A DNA stretch of 64,000 nt. It comes from Montifringilla adamsi. Lineage: Eukaryota; Chordata; Aves; Passeriformes; Passeridae. The stretch spans positions 536,814 through 600,813 of the forward strand of contig JAGGNK010006593.1 in the NCBI GenBank assembly GCA_017590115.1. Direction: 5' to 3'. Shown here piece after piece: positions 1 to 11,200 of the stretch. Both the position numbers and the translations under genes were made by a program. The first letter of the stretch is position 1. Every line of letters starts with the position of its first letter. The notes beneath the pieces are model-generated. The model ran no database searches. It saw only the letters and a list, made by a program, of their open reading frames with translations, and was not told the origin of the DNA.

Positions 1-1391
1 ATGAGTCAACCTATGTCGCTTCCTAGAAAAACCTACATGAGAATATTTTCGGGTTTAAGATTATCCAACACTTCTTCCACCTGTGTCCCGAGAGTGCTAT
101 TTGACCACAAATGTTGTACATGCTGGGCAAATCCAGAGCATCCTTTGGGAGCTGTCTTTTCTTCTTTTCTCTTTTCCTATGGTGATAATAGAAAATGCTG
201 CTTTTAGAAAAGGGCAGGGTCTACCGCTGAACTTTATGTTGATATTAAAAATGTACTAGACCTGAGGCAGAAATATTTCCACTTCACCCTCAGGGTTTTT
301 TATTTCAGACCTTTCATCTGCTGTATGATAATGGAGGAGGTCAGTACCTTACCAAGGTGGGCCCTCTGTTAGTGATTCCAGTATCAAAATATTTTGGCTT
401 TCTATACCAGGGTTATATGGAATGTTTTACCTGTGTGAGAAATTCCACTATGTGTGGTGTTTTTTGATGCTTAGCAGGAGGCTGAGCTCAGTACCAATCA
501 CCAAAGACACTATCCATGACCACAAAAGTGTATTTATTGCATTTTATTTCATTTCTTCAGGAGGAAGGAGGATTCTTGGGATTTTTTTTTTGAGGCAAAA
601 AGACACAGTAAATATATTTATTTAATAATGGAGGGACAGGAAGGATGAAAGAAGGGTAAACCCATTGATGATGCTGTCCCTGTAAGGTCATGATGTATGC
701 TTTTTCTTAATTAAATGCCTCACACTCAACACAGTCTACTCCATTTCTGAGATGAAAATGCATGTGGTTGCCAGCATAAACCCTCTCCAGCCAGAGCAGC
801 CAGAGAGTCTACACAGAAGAGGGGGCATCTGCACATTAAAAATGTATGGGTTTGTAGCATGGAGTCCAGGAGAGCCCCTCCTATGAGTCAATAAAAAAAC
901 CACATTTGTTTGTCAGGCAGCTGAACATGTTCCTGCTCCGAGCTGGGCTTGGCTCTGACCTCCCTCTCCCCGTTTCCATCCCACTGGTTTCTCACTGCTG
1001 CTGCCCCAGCTGCGCTCGCTGGACCCTGCCAGGCTCTGGCTGCAGTTCAGGGCAGGGATGGGCTTTGGTTTCGTGCTGCAGAGCAGCAGGTGCGTGGCAC
1101 CACTCAGGTTACAGCGTGAGGGTGGCACTCAGGTAATGAGGGTCCCACAAATGTCTGTGTCCCAGACTGGCTGTGAAATATAGATATTTAACCACTGTGA
1201 CCCTCAGACCTGTCATACAGCTCTTTGCTTCACCCATGCATCCTCTGATCCATATGAGAGGATGAACCTTTGGCGTAAATATTCCTGGCTTTGGTTTTGG
1301 ATGGAGTTCACTTGTTGCAGGTCTGAGTCCAGAAAGGCACTGCTGTGTCATGAATGTGAAATTCTATGGTATCAGTGCTGTAAGAAATAAT

Positions 1392-1430
1392 TTGTCTTTA
1401 TATAAATTGTCTTTATATAAATTGTCTTTA
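1392..1430. repeat. 15-bp tandem repeat, about 2.6 copies
   Basis: The unit TTGTCTTTATATAAA is repeated head to tail, identical in two full copies with a partial third. Confidence 0.85.
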
Positions 1431-4400
1431 CCCCAGTGACAGGGACTCTATCCAGATACAGCACCTGCAAATCGAAACACTTGTTGCATAGTTATTTCAC
1501 CCTGAATGATTGCAAAAAGAGGCAATTACTGCTTTAAGGTGCAATGAGATTTTAGCTATTAGCTTGTATAATAACCTCCTAGGAGAAAAATATTTTGGTT
1601 GCCTAACACAATATATGATGACTTGCCCTCTCCCATTGAGTTGCCTTTCAATGAAGACTGTAATTCTCAGGTTCTTTGAGAGGAGGATCGAGGTCATGAC
1701 TCACCATGGCAATTTTCAGTCTCTTGTGCACATAGAGGAGCAGTCCAGCAAAGACCAGAAAACGGCCAGGATTTGTCTGTCTGTTAAGAGGTGGCTGATC
1801 TCCGGGATGCTGGGTGCGAGGTGGCCAGAGTTGAGAGGTGATACCAGAAGCTGGGCCACACAGTGATGATGAGGTGCCCAAAAGTAGGGACAACAAAAGT
1901 TAGAAGTGAGATGGGACAAGGAGGAAGAGGTAGCAGGAGACATGCCATGAGGTGTGTGACTAGAGGGGGACTTCTGAGACCTCTTACAGCCTGTTGCAGT
2001 AGAGACCTGAATTACAGTCCCAGTAGGGTCAGTTCCCTTGGAACCAGAACAATCTGGTACAGCTTTCACAACTCGATAATAACTTTGCTAAGAACCACTC
2101 TATAAGGGAAGCTGAGGAGATGAGTCCAGCTCCTGGATGCCATTCTTTGTAGCTGGTCCAGGGCAGAGTTTTTGCTCTTGAGGTCACTTGTTTAAAGGGT
2201 GGAGGAGAGATTATTATTTTTACAGAGTTTATTCTGTCTCTGTTCTGTTGTCAGGGTTAGTTACGCAGGCACTCCCCTAATTGGGCTGTGTTCATTTCGT
2301 GCATGAAGTATCAGTGCCTAGTTTGTAGAGGACTTGGCAAAACCAGACAGAGCTTAAACTCCCATTTCTTGGAGCCACAAGACCCATTATCTACAAAACT
2401 TTTCCAATACCCTGTTGAAAGCACTTCTCTTGGCATATGCTCCTTAGCATAAACCAGAAACAAATTTCCAGGCTGTCTGACCAGATCTTGAATCTAACCT
2501 TTTGCAGGACTTTTCCATGCAGCAGTCCTAAAGTAAGAAGGCTGGTGGGCTGGCCAGTTACATTTATAGCTGATTTTTTTGGCATGGGTTTAATTTTATT
2601 AAATACAGATGTTATTCTGAGGTTTAGCTTCTAAAACTATCTGCCTGAGAAAACAGGCACTTTCCCAGTGACTTGGTCTCAGTGGTTAGACCAAGAACTG
2701 GGCACTAAGCCATATTTATGTACGCCGAGTTTCCACTGATGAATAATTTAAAATAGTTTTCAGTGGCAGTGAAATGATAACTTGGAGCATAAATACCATT
2801 CCTTCTTTCCAGTGAATGCAATTTGCAGAAGCAGAACATTTGATTTACTTAGAGATGTATTAAAAAGTTTCAAGAAATGAAAAACTTCTCATCTGATATC
2901 CATACAGCTTTGCCCTCCCTTCTTCGTCATTGCTTTCAGAATCAACAGGGCATGATAAGACACGCATGCTTGGATCTACAGCCAAAAAACCCTGAGTTAT
3001 GGTTTCCAGGCAAAGCTGGTGTAATGCTTGACTTTTCTTAATTTTTTGTTTATTGTGATCATCCAAGAGAATTCATTTCTGTCCAGACTGTTCCAGAAAC
3101 AAATGAGAGTCATGTGGTCTGCAGTGGTTGAGAACTGCTGGATTAGGAGGCACAGCAGAAGGACCTCACCGTCCTCAGTTGGTAAAAGCCACTGAGGCAG
3201 TGTTGCCCTGTGCATGTGGTCAGAGTGGTTCTCCTTTGGTGTAGCCAGAGGACAGGAAGTTCTCATTGCTGATGCTGTTGGATGAGGCTCCCTGTGAAAT
3301 TTATTGTGTTTTTTCTTGATTTAGCCAGATATTAGCTGTTACCCAGCAGGAAAAATTAAATTCTCACCATTAGAAATTAGCTTCACATTTTGGCCTTTAG
3401 GGACACTGCCTCTGAGAGAGATGGATGGCTATGGCAGGCAAAGGCTCCATTCAGTTTTGAACCAGGTTCACAGTTACCTGGGGCCTTAAGAAAGGGTTAT
3501 CACAGAAAACCTGCCCTTAGGTGCCTTATGGGAGTGCAGTGCCTGGATTCTCATTGCTGTTCTGTTATGTCCCACTGCCTCACGTTTCTGTGCCATCCCA
3601 GAGCCGTTTGCTGCCATTAATGTTTCTGACATAAAAGCCACTTGGAGAGTGCATCTCTCACTGTTCTGAGAGGCTTCTGTTCCCCACTGGGGCACATACA
3701 TGTGTCAGCTTTTTTCTAAGTGCATTTGAGACTCTTGAGTTCAAATCCATGTGTCAAGTGCCTCTTCCCTGGCTGCAAAGACCCTGCGGGCAACCTGAGA
3801 AAGGGGATGGCTTCTTGCTCCCTCAGTGTGCCCTGGGAAGAGAAAAAAGGAGCTCAGGGCGTGTTCAACTATTGCCTGGAGCACTTGGATTTCCGCTTCT
3901 GCATACAGAACAGAAAGCCACTAAGGACTTCAGATGCTGTCGGGTGACACCGAGGCTCTCCAAAGCTTTGTCATCTATTCCTATTTACATTAACACCATT
4001 TATCTTTTCTGTGGCACTTCTTCTAGGGCTAGGCTTGGAGCTCCTGAGGAGGGGATAAGGGTAGCACTTACTCTATGGCAGGAAACAGGCAAGTGTTGGG
4101 AAGTTCTGTTTTTCACAAATAGCTTTATCTTTCATCGGGTTTAAGAATACCAGTTGTTCTCAGGAAAATTCCTGAAGGAACACACAACACAATAGTTGAA
4201 GCCCAGCAAGTCTGAACCTCTTGAGCTCTGCTTCTGTTTTCCTCTGGGACACCAGATAAGTGACTCTGATCTCTTGGTACATTGTTCTCCCCATTGTGAA
4301 GATAAGAAAAATTTGTCTGTGGAAAGCAGTGAAGGATTAAGCACTTTGAGGGTATTGAATGAAGCCACTGTGGTTGATCTGAATCATCCATTTGGGGCAG

Positions 4401-4753
4401 AAGGCAGCTGATTCCAAAATGACTGATACTGTTAGATGTGCCTGAAGAAGGAGAAAGGCCCATTTGCCTGCTAACATAGCTTTACACTAGTAATTAGAGG
4501 ACTTGATGAAAGTAGCCTACAGACAGAGACCAAAAAATGGTGATCTGAAAAAGGACATAAAAATTAGGGATGCTGTGTCTTTACAGGGTCATTTAAGGAA
4601 AAGGAGGAAAGCTAGTACTTCAATGCATTGAAGAGCTTAGACACTTGCTAATGCAAGAGTGAGCAAACAGGAAGAACTAGCTATCTCAACACATAATTTA
4701 ATAGGTGTAATAGACGCGTGCTGTGATAACTCATGAGGCTGGAATATTAATAG

Positions 4754-4792
4754 AAAAGAATAGAAATAGAAATAGAAATAGAAATAGAAAAC
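4754..4792. repeat. Hexanucleotide microsatellite (TAGAAA)n
   Basis: About six copies of AGAAAT/TAGAAA in a row, with slight decay at the 5' end. Confidence 0.9.
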
Positions 4793-5382
4793 TAACTCTG
4801 TATGGTTAACAGAAGTTTTCCTTCTATGGCTACATGGTCTGAAATGCAGCTTGAAGAAAGAGATGAACAAATTGCAGAACTCTTAGTAATGCTACTAGGT
4901 AATGAACACGAGCATAGCAAACCAAGAAGGGCAGCCTTTCATGAAAAAAAGAAAAAAAAAAAAAGAAAAAAATTACAGTTTTCTGAGAGGAAGGATATGG
5001 TGGTAAATTAAGAATTCCATCTATGCACAGGCAGAGCTGGAGAGAAGTGTAGAGGAACACGACCTACTCAGCTGGCACAGAGTTTTGGTGCAGAGGTGGG
5101 TAACTTTTTGGAGAGGAGAGGAGGATGTTTCAGAAGTGATTCCCTCCAAAAGGGAGGGAATGGGAGGAGCTGGCTGGAGCTTTCCTCTGAAAGCTGGAGG
5201 GAGTGTAAACAGGAATAGTTATGAAATGATGTGATGATACTTAGGAAAAAGTGACAGCATCAAATTGTTTAACATTGACTTCAAGAAGGAAACCTTCAAT
5301 AAATATGAAGAACTAATAGCTGAGACCTCATGGGAACGAACCCTAGGGTGGGAGGAGAATTAGACAGAACTGTCGTTTCCTT

Positions 5383-5458
5383 AAATAATTGATATTAAGG
5401 GCACATTTATTATTAATTGATATTAAGGGCACATTTATTATTAATTGATATTAAGGCC
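5383..5458. repeat. 28-bp tandem repeat, about 2.7 copies
   Basis: AATTGATATTAAGG recurs at 5387, 5415 and 5443, exactly 28 bp apart, with the intervening GCACATTTATTATT shared. The third copy is truncated and has one change (GGC to GCC). Confidence 0.9.
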
Positions 5459-6349
5459 ACATGTATAAGTTATCACCTTTCAGAGAATGGCTCAGAAGGA
5501 TGAGTGAAATGGTGAAATCAGAAGCTCTCCATTTGCTTCAGACAAAGGAAGGATGCCTCTAGAAGGTGCAAAACAGTTTGTTTTATCCAGCACAAACAGT
5601 GTGGCAAAGGCTCAAAGTGAGAAAAGGCTCTCAAGGACATAAAGGGCAATAAAAGTTGTTCTGTAAGAGCTGGGGTCTCTGGGGAGGCTCAGTGGAAAAA
5701 GCCTAGAAAAGAAAGCTAAGAAATCAGAGGGGTTTTGTTGTGGTGTGTTTGTTGGGTTTTTTGGGTTTTTTGTTTTTCTTTTTTTTCCCTCTAGATATCT
5801 AACATAATACTTGCCAAAAGCAGAAGAGAAAGGGATAGGTTTTGGGCTGGAATAGAGAGAGAATGGGTTGACTGAGTAAGGTAAAGCATGCCCTGGAGCA
5901 GTTTTGCCTTTGAGAGTCTGGCTCACAGGCAGGCAGAGTTCAGAAGACTGAAAAGAGAGCAAGCACAGGGAAAAGAGAAAAGCTGGGCAATTATAGATGT
6001 ATTGGCTTCACTTGAGTAAAGGTTAAAACAATACAGCAAACCACTTCAAAGTAACTAGGAGTGTGTGTGTGGGGAAGAGATGATTAACAGTCAGCAGTCC
6101 TGAAAAACTGTATCAAACCAAAATGAATTCTGTTTTAGTGGTAGCTGGAGGGCTATTGAAAAAGCCTCAGATAGCTGCCATGTATCTTGACTGTCACTTG
6201 TGGCATTTTTACAAGTAAACTGGAGATACATGCTTGAGATAAAATCACAAAACAGTGATTTTACAGTGAATGCCAGATTTTTCAGAAAAAAAAGAAGACA
6301 TTAACAATAGATATTGATGACTGATAAGGAAACTTGAAAGATTCATCAG

Positions 6350-6935
6350 GGGTATATCCCGTCCTCAGTCTGGTATTCAATATTTACTTCTACATCTTGG
6401 CTGACAGAATAAAGAACACACTTAGTACATCTGTGAATGGCACCATGCTGGCAAGAGCTACAAGCACATTGAAAGATAGGATTGGAATTGACTAGTTGGA
6501 GAAATAGTCTGAAAGAATTTGGATGCAGTTCAGCAAGGACAAATGAAAGATTTGCATTGCCTGATGAGGCATCTGGCTCTGCCAGAAAGGATCTGCCAAA
6601 GTGGATCATATTCTGGGAAGCCATCCTCTCTGTGCTGGTGGTGTATAAGGATGTTACTTTAAATTACTCCTGGGTGAGTTCTTATGCATGATGTGCACTG
6701 TCTGCAAGGAAAGTTATGTCCCTTGTGCCCTGGTCAGCTTTGGTAAGGCCCCAGCTGCAAACCATGGCCCACTTTGGGCATCCATCCAGAATGGGCTGAA
6801 CTGGCTGGGAAGCCCACTAGAGAGCACCAAGGGTGATGCTCCTTCTGATGGATTAATGCATAAGAAGTGACTGGAGAAACGGGAGCTGCTTACCCTTGGG
6901 AAGGCTAGTGTAAGGCATAACAGCCTATGTAGTGA
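6350..6935 (+). mobile_element. Heavily degraded CR1 LINE fragment (tentative)
   Basis: Scattered words follow the order of avian CR1 3' ORF2 sequence: a broken 'GGCCCCA..TG' segment, a degraded 'CCAGAGG..' segment and a TTCAATATTT segment. Divergence is high, so limits and identity are uncertain. Confidence 0.35.
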
Positions 6936-6941
6936 ACTTGG

Positions 6942-7500
6942 AATCACAGAATCATAGAATCCCTGCATGGAACAGCCCACAAAACCACACCTCATGCCTG
7001 AGAACATAGTCCAATGCTTCTTCAAGCTCTGTCAGGCTTGCTGCTGTGACCACTTCCGTGGGGAGCTGTTGCAGTGCCCAACCACCTCTAGATGAAGAAC
7101 CCTATCCTGATATCCAACCTAAACTTCCCCTGACACAGCTTCAGGCCATTCCCTCTGGTCCTGTCACTGTCACTTCCCAGAGGGAAGATCAGTGCCTGCC
7201 CCTCCTCTTCCCCTCCTGAGGAAGTTGTGGACAGCGATGGGGTCTCCCCTCAGTCTCCAGGCTGAACAGTCAAAGTGACCTCAGGTATTCCTCATATGAC
7301 TCCCCCTCAAGTCCCTTCACCATCCACATGACCCTCCTTTGGTCTCTTTCTAATAGTTTTTTTCCCTTTTGTACACTATGGTGCCTAAAACTGCACACAG
7401 GACTCAAGGTGAGGCTGCACCAGTGCAGAGCAGAGTGGGACAATCCCCTCCCTCAACTCTCTGTACTCTGCATCCTCAGCAAGCAGCACAAGGAACTTAG
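6942..7500 (-). mobile_element. CR1 LINE fragment, antisense to the flippase gene
   Basis: Begins on the + strand with TCACAGAATCATAGAAT, the reverse complement of the CR1 3' tail, then the usual order of CR1 words (GCCATTCCCTCTGGTCCTGT, AGTCTCCAGGCTGAACA, CTGCACACAGGACTCAAGGT). Only part of the 3' end of the element remains. Confidence 0.88.
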
Positions 7501-8190
7501 GGGAAGCAGAAGACCACTTTTGACCCTCCTGGAAAAAGACAAAAACCTCTTGAAATTGAAGTAACTAGTTTTATGTTAGATAATGCAAGGAAAAAACTGC
7601 CCTAGGGGAAGGAGACTTCAATCCTGGAATAGGCAATTGAAGAACAGATGTTGCTGGAGCTTTCTATGTCATTTTTGGGGAAGAGAGGCAAGACCCTGCT
7701 TTGAGGTAAAGGACAAATTTGTTGACCTTTTGATATCCTTCCAGAAGTGTTTCATTTCATGACAGCTGTGGGGATGGTGTCCCATCAGTGGTGATGCTCA
7801 GAAATGCACCTGTACTGGAAGAAGGGCACCAGCTGTAGGCTGATGGCAAAAGCTCCAGAGATTTCAGGGGGAGAGAAGGAGCAGGGCAGGAAGAGTGAGC
7901 ACCACTAGTTAAGTAAGAACTCCTACCCAGAGAGTGAACAGCCTGACCAGGCACTGTCATTGCAACAAGTGGTGGGTGGAGGAGATGTTGTTCTGTGGTG
8001 TTAAAGAGTGCCATGGTCCAGTCCACAGTGCAGCTCCATCAGTGTCACCAGCCCAGGTCCCTGACATGGGACTCTGATTCACTGTCACTCCCTTCTAGCA
8101 GCTCTGCTTGCACTTTCTGATGCTCCATTCACATCTCTCTTGACTCTGCTTACCCTCAAGCATTATTGATGTGTTTCCTTTTCTTTGCAG

Positions 8191-8249
8191 AGGAAGAGAG
8201 ACAACTTCAAGCAAACAACCGGGATTTTAATCTGCAGTTTGAATATGCT
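8191..8249 (+). CDS. ATP8B5: Flippase exon (first found), N-terminal cytosolic segment
   Basis: Acceptor TTTGCAG and donor GTAAGT flank a 59-nt exon. It opens with two bases of a split codon, so an upstream coding exon must exist. It encodes the family's pre-TM1 motif [19 protein letters not shown]; relatives mostly have ANDR where this reads ANNR. Residues 1-19. Confidence 0.9.
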
Positions 8250-11200
8250 GTAAGTAACCAGTGTCTGTTGTTTCATGCAGATGTAGTCACAGATGTAGCT
8301 GCATCTGTTTCATGTCTCAAGTGTTGTTTCAAAGGGGTGAACAGAACTGCATGCCAGCTATGGCTCTGCAAACCAGGCAAACATAAGCCAGATGAGCCAT
8401 CAGAGGTGGATTGCTGCTAAGTCAGCCTGAAAAACGGGCAGCTGAAGGAGATTAAGTTCTGGAAAAGCATGATACAGTGACTTTGCACACTTACAGAAAA
8501 TTATTTGTGAGTCAAAGCGTTTGCAGGATCAGGCTCCAAGGCCTTTCAATAACGGAACCTGGGGGGAGTTTTCTGTGGAAATTTGTCTCCATTTAAAGTA
8601 AAACATAAAAGGAAATGTGTCAGTTCCTCAGTTTTTGCAGTGAAATCATCTCTGCCAGGAAGGTTTTGAATCTGGCCCTTGTGGCTTTCTGCCAGCTTTT
8701 CTGCCAGATTCCTAACAGCCTACTTAGGTTCACTTTGTGCCATGAAATCTGTGATTCCAAAGTGCACCTGACACAGGCTGGCTGTGTCCCAGGGCTGCCA
8801 GGCTAATTTGCCAGGGAGCCCCTTGGGTGACTTCATTTCCAAAGCTTGTGGGCCATTTTCTGATGCTGTGTGCAGAGGAGGGCTAGCTCAGCCTCTAGAT
8901 CTGTCCTGCCTGCAGGGGCATCCCCTCTGTGAGGCCGCCCTGAAGCTGCATTCTTTTAAAGTGTTTGCAGCTGCCAATTAATACCGAAGTGAATTTTGTG
9001 AATTTTTGTCCTTTGAATATCTGAATTCCAGTGGTGAAATTAATCATTCAGTTACTCGGGAGCTCTTTGAATCATATTTTAGTTTAGGAACATCACAAGT
9101 ATTTTTTTGGCAAGAGCTGAAAAAACGAAGCATTTTAGAACACTAATTTCTTGTGATGGGGACAGTATGACTTGCCAGCAGGTTTGACTGATGGCAACAC
9201 AGTGGTAGTGGTTTTCAGTGGTTGCTTTTGAGCACGAACATGGGTTAGAGAGTCCCAGGCTCCAGAGCTGCTGCATGTGTCCTGAGTATTAAATGCATGG
9301 CAGTTAGTATATGGGAAGTACTATGCAGCATGAATGTCTTATCAAGACTGGTGATTTGAGACTGGGGAAGTGAACTTGATTTGCACACAACCTGTCAGTA
9401 GCATGCTGCGATGGTTATTGCCACTGCTTTGGGTTTTGTCATCTTCCACTGAATGGTTGCAATGTGCAGTAGTGGGACAAGAAAGTAGGAGGGAGATGGG
9501 CAGTTATGTCAGGGTAGAGGGAACAAGCAGCTCTTCTGGCTCCCTGCCTAATTCTGTGAAAAGCCGTTCAGAAAACTGACTTTGCATGACAGTGCTTCTC
9601 AGCTGATTGCTTGATTGTACCCAAGGATTTGCAAATAGCCACAATTAAGTAGGCAACTTTGAGAACACTTCAGAATTTCGGTAAGCCTGTGATTAGGTGA
9701 TAAAGTGCATCCAAAAAGCCAGCTCAGTATAATGTGTTAAAACTTGGCACTGAGTTTTGGTAATCATGCCCCTCATTTTAGTCAGTTATGGCTCATGATT
9801 TCTGGAGTCCTGTGTAAACTGAGATTTAGGAAATCCAGGAAACTGCCCACAAAGAGCCAAGCCTTGAAGTGGCAAGTGGATGGTGAGGTACTAACAGACT
9901 TTAGGTGGTGGTGCAAGTACTGCCCAAACGGTACAGGGCTGCACATCATGTCCTGGGCTGCTTATTTCCAACAAGTCCTCGCAAAAGTTCAGTTTATTAA
10001 CTCCACATTACTATGGTGTATGAAAAGAACTAAACTTGCTCGTAACTTCATCACATCCCATGCTGTAGATTGCTGCTGAATGTGGAAATGACAAAAAGGG
10101 AGATAGTCTCCTGGCATCCTCCCCTAACATATCTACAGTGCTCCTGAAAGTTAGCTCTTCAAGGCAAGTGTTACATTGGGGTACCTTCCTCAAATTCAGA
10201 TTTGTCTCATCATGGTGGGGTTGCTCTGCTAAGCACTAGGATGTGGTTCAGGGTGAAAGGATCACTAAGATCCAAAGGAAACCCACCAATATAACAAAGC
10301 TTTAAAACTATTTTAGATAGTGAAAGTCACAGGACTGCGTTTCAGGTTTCTTGGTAACTTAAAGCCACATTAGCCATAAAACCTATAGAACAGGTTCTTG
10401 CAACAAAGCTAGGTGAGGCGGTAAGTGTTTCTTCAGGGTGAGGCAGTTGCTGAGAACGGCCAATAAGGAAAAAGAAAGGGAAATGCAAGTCTAGATGTTG
10501 GGTATTGACATACTGCTGCGGCCAGGCTTTCTGTCCCACCTGCTGTGAAGATTTGAGCCTTTCACTAAACGGGCTGTTTCTATTATGTAGGCATAGATCA
10601 AAGGTACAGAGGTGTTTTGTCCTTCTTTATCACAGCAAGAGCAGAGAGGTGGGAGAGTACAACCAGAGGTGGGTGTGTTGTCCCTGAATATCCCTGTTCG
10701 TGGTGGGACTTTGTCCCTTGCCGGTGCAAAGTCTCCGAGATATCTGTGAAGGGAGAAGAGACGAACTGATAAAGACTTGAAAAACTCTATTGTGTGTGGA
10801 GTCTGACATCAGCTCTGGCAGCTGCTGAAAGGTGGCCTTCCTGGTATGAAGCAGGACTCCCGAATGGCTCAAACCAGCTTTGCAGGAACCTGATACTGCA
10901 ACGTGGAAAGCCATGTGTGCCACTGCATGCAAGGGCATGTCCACCTCCATCACTCTACAACTTGCAGGAGACTTCAGAGGGCAAATTCCCTCCCCGAGCT
11001 GTCAGAAAATACAGGAGATGCTAAACTGCACTGTGTCCCTGCCTGCCACACTTCTCCAGCCATGAGGCCTCAGTAGTTGATCAGAAGGCTTAGAAGAATT
11101 AAACAAACTTTAAAACAAAGTGCTGTGCAGTTAACTGGAAGGGCTGAGTATGAAGGTATGAACACTACCCACCAGCTCACAAAATTAGTTAGGAATGACT

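Larger units (their letters stand above)
1..8190. other. Upstream region or first intron(s), no gene recognised
   Basis: No exon with family similarity was found, although the exon at 8191 requires at least one coding exon before it. The region holds short simple repeats (about 1392-1430, 4754-4790, 5383-5458), an A-rich patch at about 4943-4976, a T-rich patch at about 5740-5790 and a CR1 cluster at 6350-7500. Open frames here are short and without recognisable domains. Confidence 0.6.

Noticed and set aside
1497..2105. Several 66-118 codon frames on both strands
   Set aside because: Mutually overlapping, no domain, no splice context; considered chance.
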